The notes below the pieces were generated by a model. It made no database searches. It worked only from the letters and a program-made list of their open reading frames with translations, and had not been told where the DNA came from. From positions 558,001-622,000 of the forward strand of contig JAFKGD010000002.1 in the NCBI GenBank assembly GCA_017307855.1: DNA of 64,000 nt, read 5' to 3'. A program made the translations under genes and the position numbers. Source of the stretch: Burkholderiales bacterium. GTDB lineage: Bacteria; Pseudomonadota; Gammaproteobacteria; Burkholderiales; Burkholderiaceae_C. How positions within the stretch are numbered: position 1 is the first letter of the stretch; every line of letters begins with the position of its first letter. Below, piece by piece: positions 63,200-64,000 of the stretch.

Positions 63200-64000
63200 A
63201 TGGCCTGCGACATGAACGGCCCCGACCGGGCCGGCCCCGCCGACCCATCGCAGCACGACGCGCCGCTGCTTGAAATTCGCGGACTCACCCGCGAGTTCCC
63301 GGCCGGCGACCAGATGCTGGCGGTGCTCAAGGACATCGATCTCGCCATCCATGCCGGCGAGATGGTCGCCATCGTGGGCCAGTCGGGCTCGGGCAAGTCC
63401 ACGCTGATGAACATCCTCGGGTGCCTCGATACGCCCACGCGCGGCAGCTACCGCGTGGCCGGCCGCGAGACCGGACGCCTGGCAGCCGACGAGCTGGCCG
63501 AGCTGCGCCGCGAGCACTTCGGCTTCATCTTCCAGCGCTACCACCTGCTGTCCGACCTGACGGCGCAGGGCAATGTCGAAGTGCCGGCCGTGTACGCGGG
63601 CACGCCGCCGGCGGCGCGGCACGAGCGCTCGGCCGCGCTGCTGGCGCGCCTGGGCCTGGCCGACCGCATGCACCACACGCCCGGCAAGCTCTCGGGCGGG
63701 CAGCAGCAGCGCGTGTCGATCGCCCGCGCGCTGATGAACGGCGGCCGCGTGATCCTGGCCGACGAGCCCACGGGTGCGCTCGACACGCAGTCGGGCGCCG
63801 AGGTGATGAAGATCCTGGGCGAGCTGCATGCCGAGGGCCATACGATCATCATCGTGACCCACGACATGGGCGTGGCCGAACACGCGCAGCGCGTGATCGA
63901 GATCCGCGACGGCGAGATCGTGGGCGACCGCCGGCGCGAGGGCTCGGGGCCCGTGGCGTCTTCGCAGGGCATCGCCACGCAGCCGCGCGGCGGCCTGTCG
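63200..64000 (+). CDS. macB: MacB-type ABC transporter, partial (runs off the window)
   Basis: The first 267 residues are in the window. The N-terminal nucleotide-binding domain has Walker [10 protein letters not shown], the Q-loop FIFQRYHLL (typical MacB/LolD), signature LSGGQQQR, Walker [13 protein letters not shown] and the H-loop [11 protein letters not shown]. The membrane part lies beyond the right edge. The ATG at 63200 follows AAGGAG at 63186-63191 and is 12 nt after the macA stop. MacAB exports macrolides, peptides or heme precursors depending on the species; the substrate here is unknown. Confidence 0.94.
   Translation, partial: MACDMNGPDRAGPADPSQHDAPLLEIRGLTREFPAGDQMLAVLKDIDLAIHAGEMVAIVGQSGSGKSTLMNILGCLDTPTRGSYRVAGRETGRLAADELAELRREHFGFIFQRYHLLSDLTAQGNVEVPAVYAGTPPAARHERSAALLARLGLADRMHHTPGKLSGGQQQRVSIARALMNGGRVILADEPTGALDTQSGAEVMKILGELHAEGHTIIIVTHDMGVAEHAQRVIEIRDGEIVGDRRREGSGPVASSQGIATQPRGGLS

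Overview
The window is a GC-rich, gene-dense bacterial chromosome segment with no rRNA, tRNA, CRISPR array, prophage or insertion sequence that I can see. Its gene families point to Burkholderiales (Betaproteobacteria), probably Comamonadaceae- or Alcaligenaceae-like. Evidence: a Bug/TctC-type receptor, TRAP transporter genes, a BPSS1780-type membrane protein, polA divergent from a DUF2782 gene and thrB, an xseB-ispA-dxs set next to a Rieske oxygenase, a fused-AB (Pha-type) Mrp antiporter and a form II CO-dehydrogenase-like (cox) cluster. The assignment is inference; there is no 16S gene to confirm it.

Layout. 0.1-1.6 kb: dcd followed after 7 nt by a two-helix membrane protein whose cytosolic part looks like a prokaryotic STING domain. 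This is the most surprising gene here. 1.65-2.5 kb: ureD without the other urease genes. 2.5-4.2 kb: an unrecognised 560-residue protein starting at TTG. 4.4-7.0 kb: ppk2-zntB, divergent from the fluoride exporter crcB. 7.05-13.15 kb: a six-gene Mrp Na+(K+)/H+ antiporter operon. 13.2-20.5 kb: a complete coxSLMDEG-xdhC operon, divergent from a GAF/Fis regulator that lacks an AAA+ domain. 22-24.3 kb: TRAP permease pair dctQM; its probable solute receptor lies apart at 29.9-30.9 kb. 24.3-29.7 kb: a small membrane protein, an MFS exporter, a DUF418 protein and an autotransporter. 31.1-34.2 kb: xseB-ispA-dxs. 34.5-37.5 kb: Rieske oxygenase, EamA exporter and sulfurtransferase. 37.6-40.2 kb: an orphan PAS/histidine kinase.

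40.2-43.0 kb: alpha/beta hydrolase, ZIP metal transporter and dienelactone hydrolase. 43.2-45.5 kb: a MarR/GbsR-type regulator with a perfect palindromic operator over its promoter, then an NDUFA9-like reductase and two small membrane proteins. 45.6-51.4 kb: polA, DUF2782, thrB, a BPSS1780-type protein and a FecR-domain protein. 51.4-55.0 kb: DUF427, egtD-egtB (ergothioneine), a frameshifted glycine-zipper gene and a small membrane protein. 55.2-56.5 kb: type II NADH dehydrogenase. 56.5-61.8 kb: a LysR-controlled catabolic module (solute receptor, dimeric alpha-beta-barrel protein, enolase-superfamily enzyme, carboxymuconolactone-decarboxylase-like protein, amidohydrolase). 62.0 kb to the right edge: macA and a partial macB.

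Two window-wide patterns stand out. At least six genes have a -10-like hexamer ending only 6-9 nt before the ATG and no Shine-Dalgarno sequence, which suggests leaderless mRNAs. A GG(G/C)AAAACCC motif recurs between coxS and its putative regulator, upstream of the TRAP permeases, and upstream of the distant TRAP receptor, which suggests shared control.
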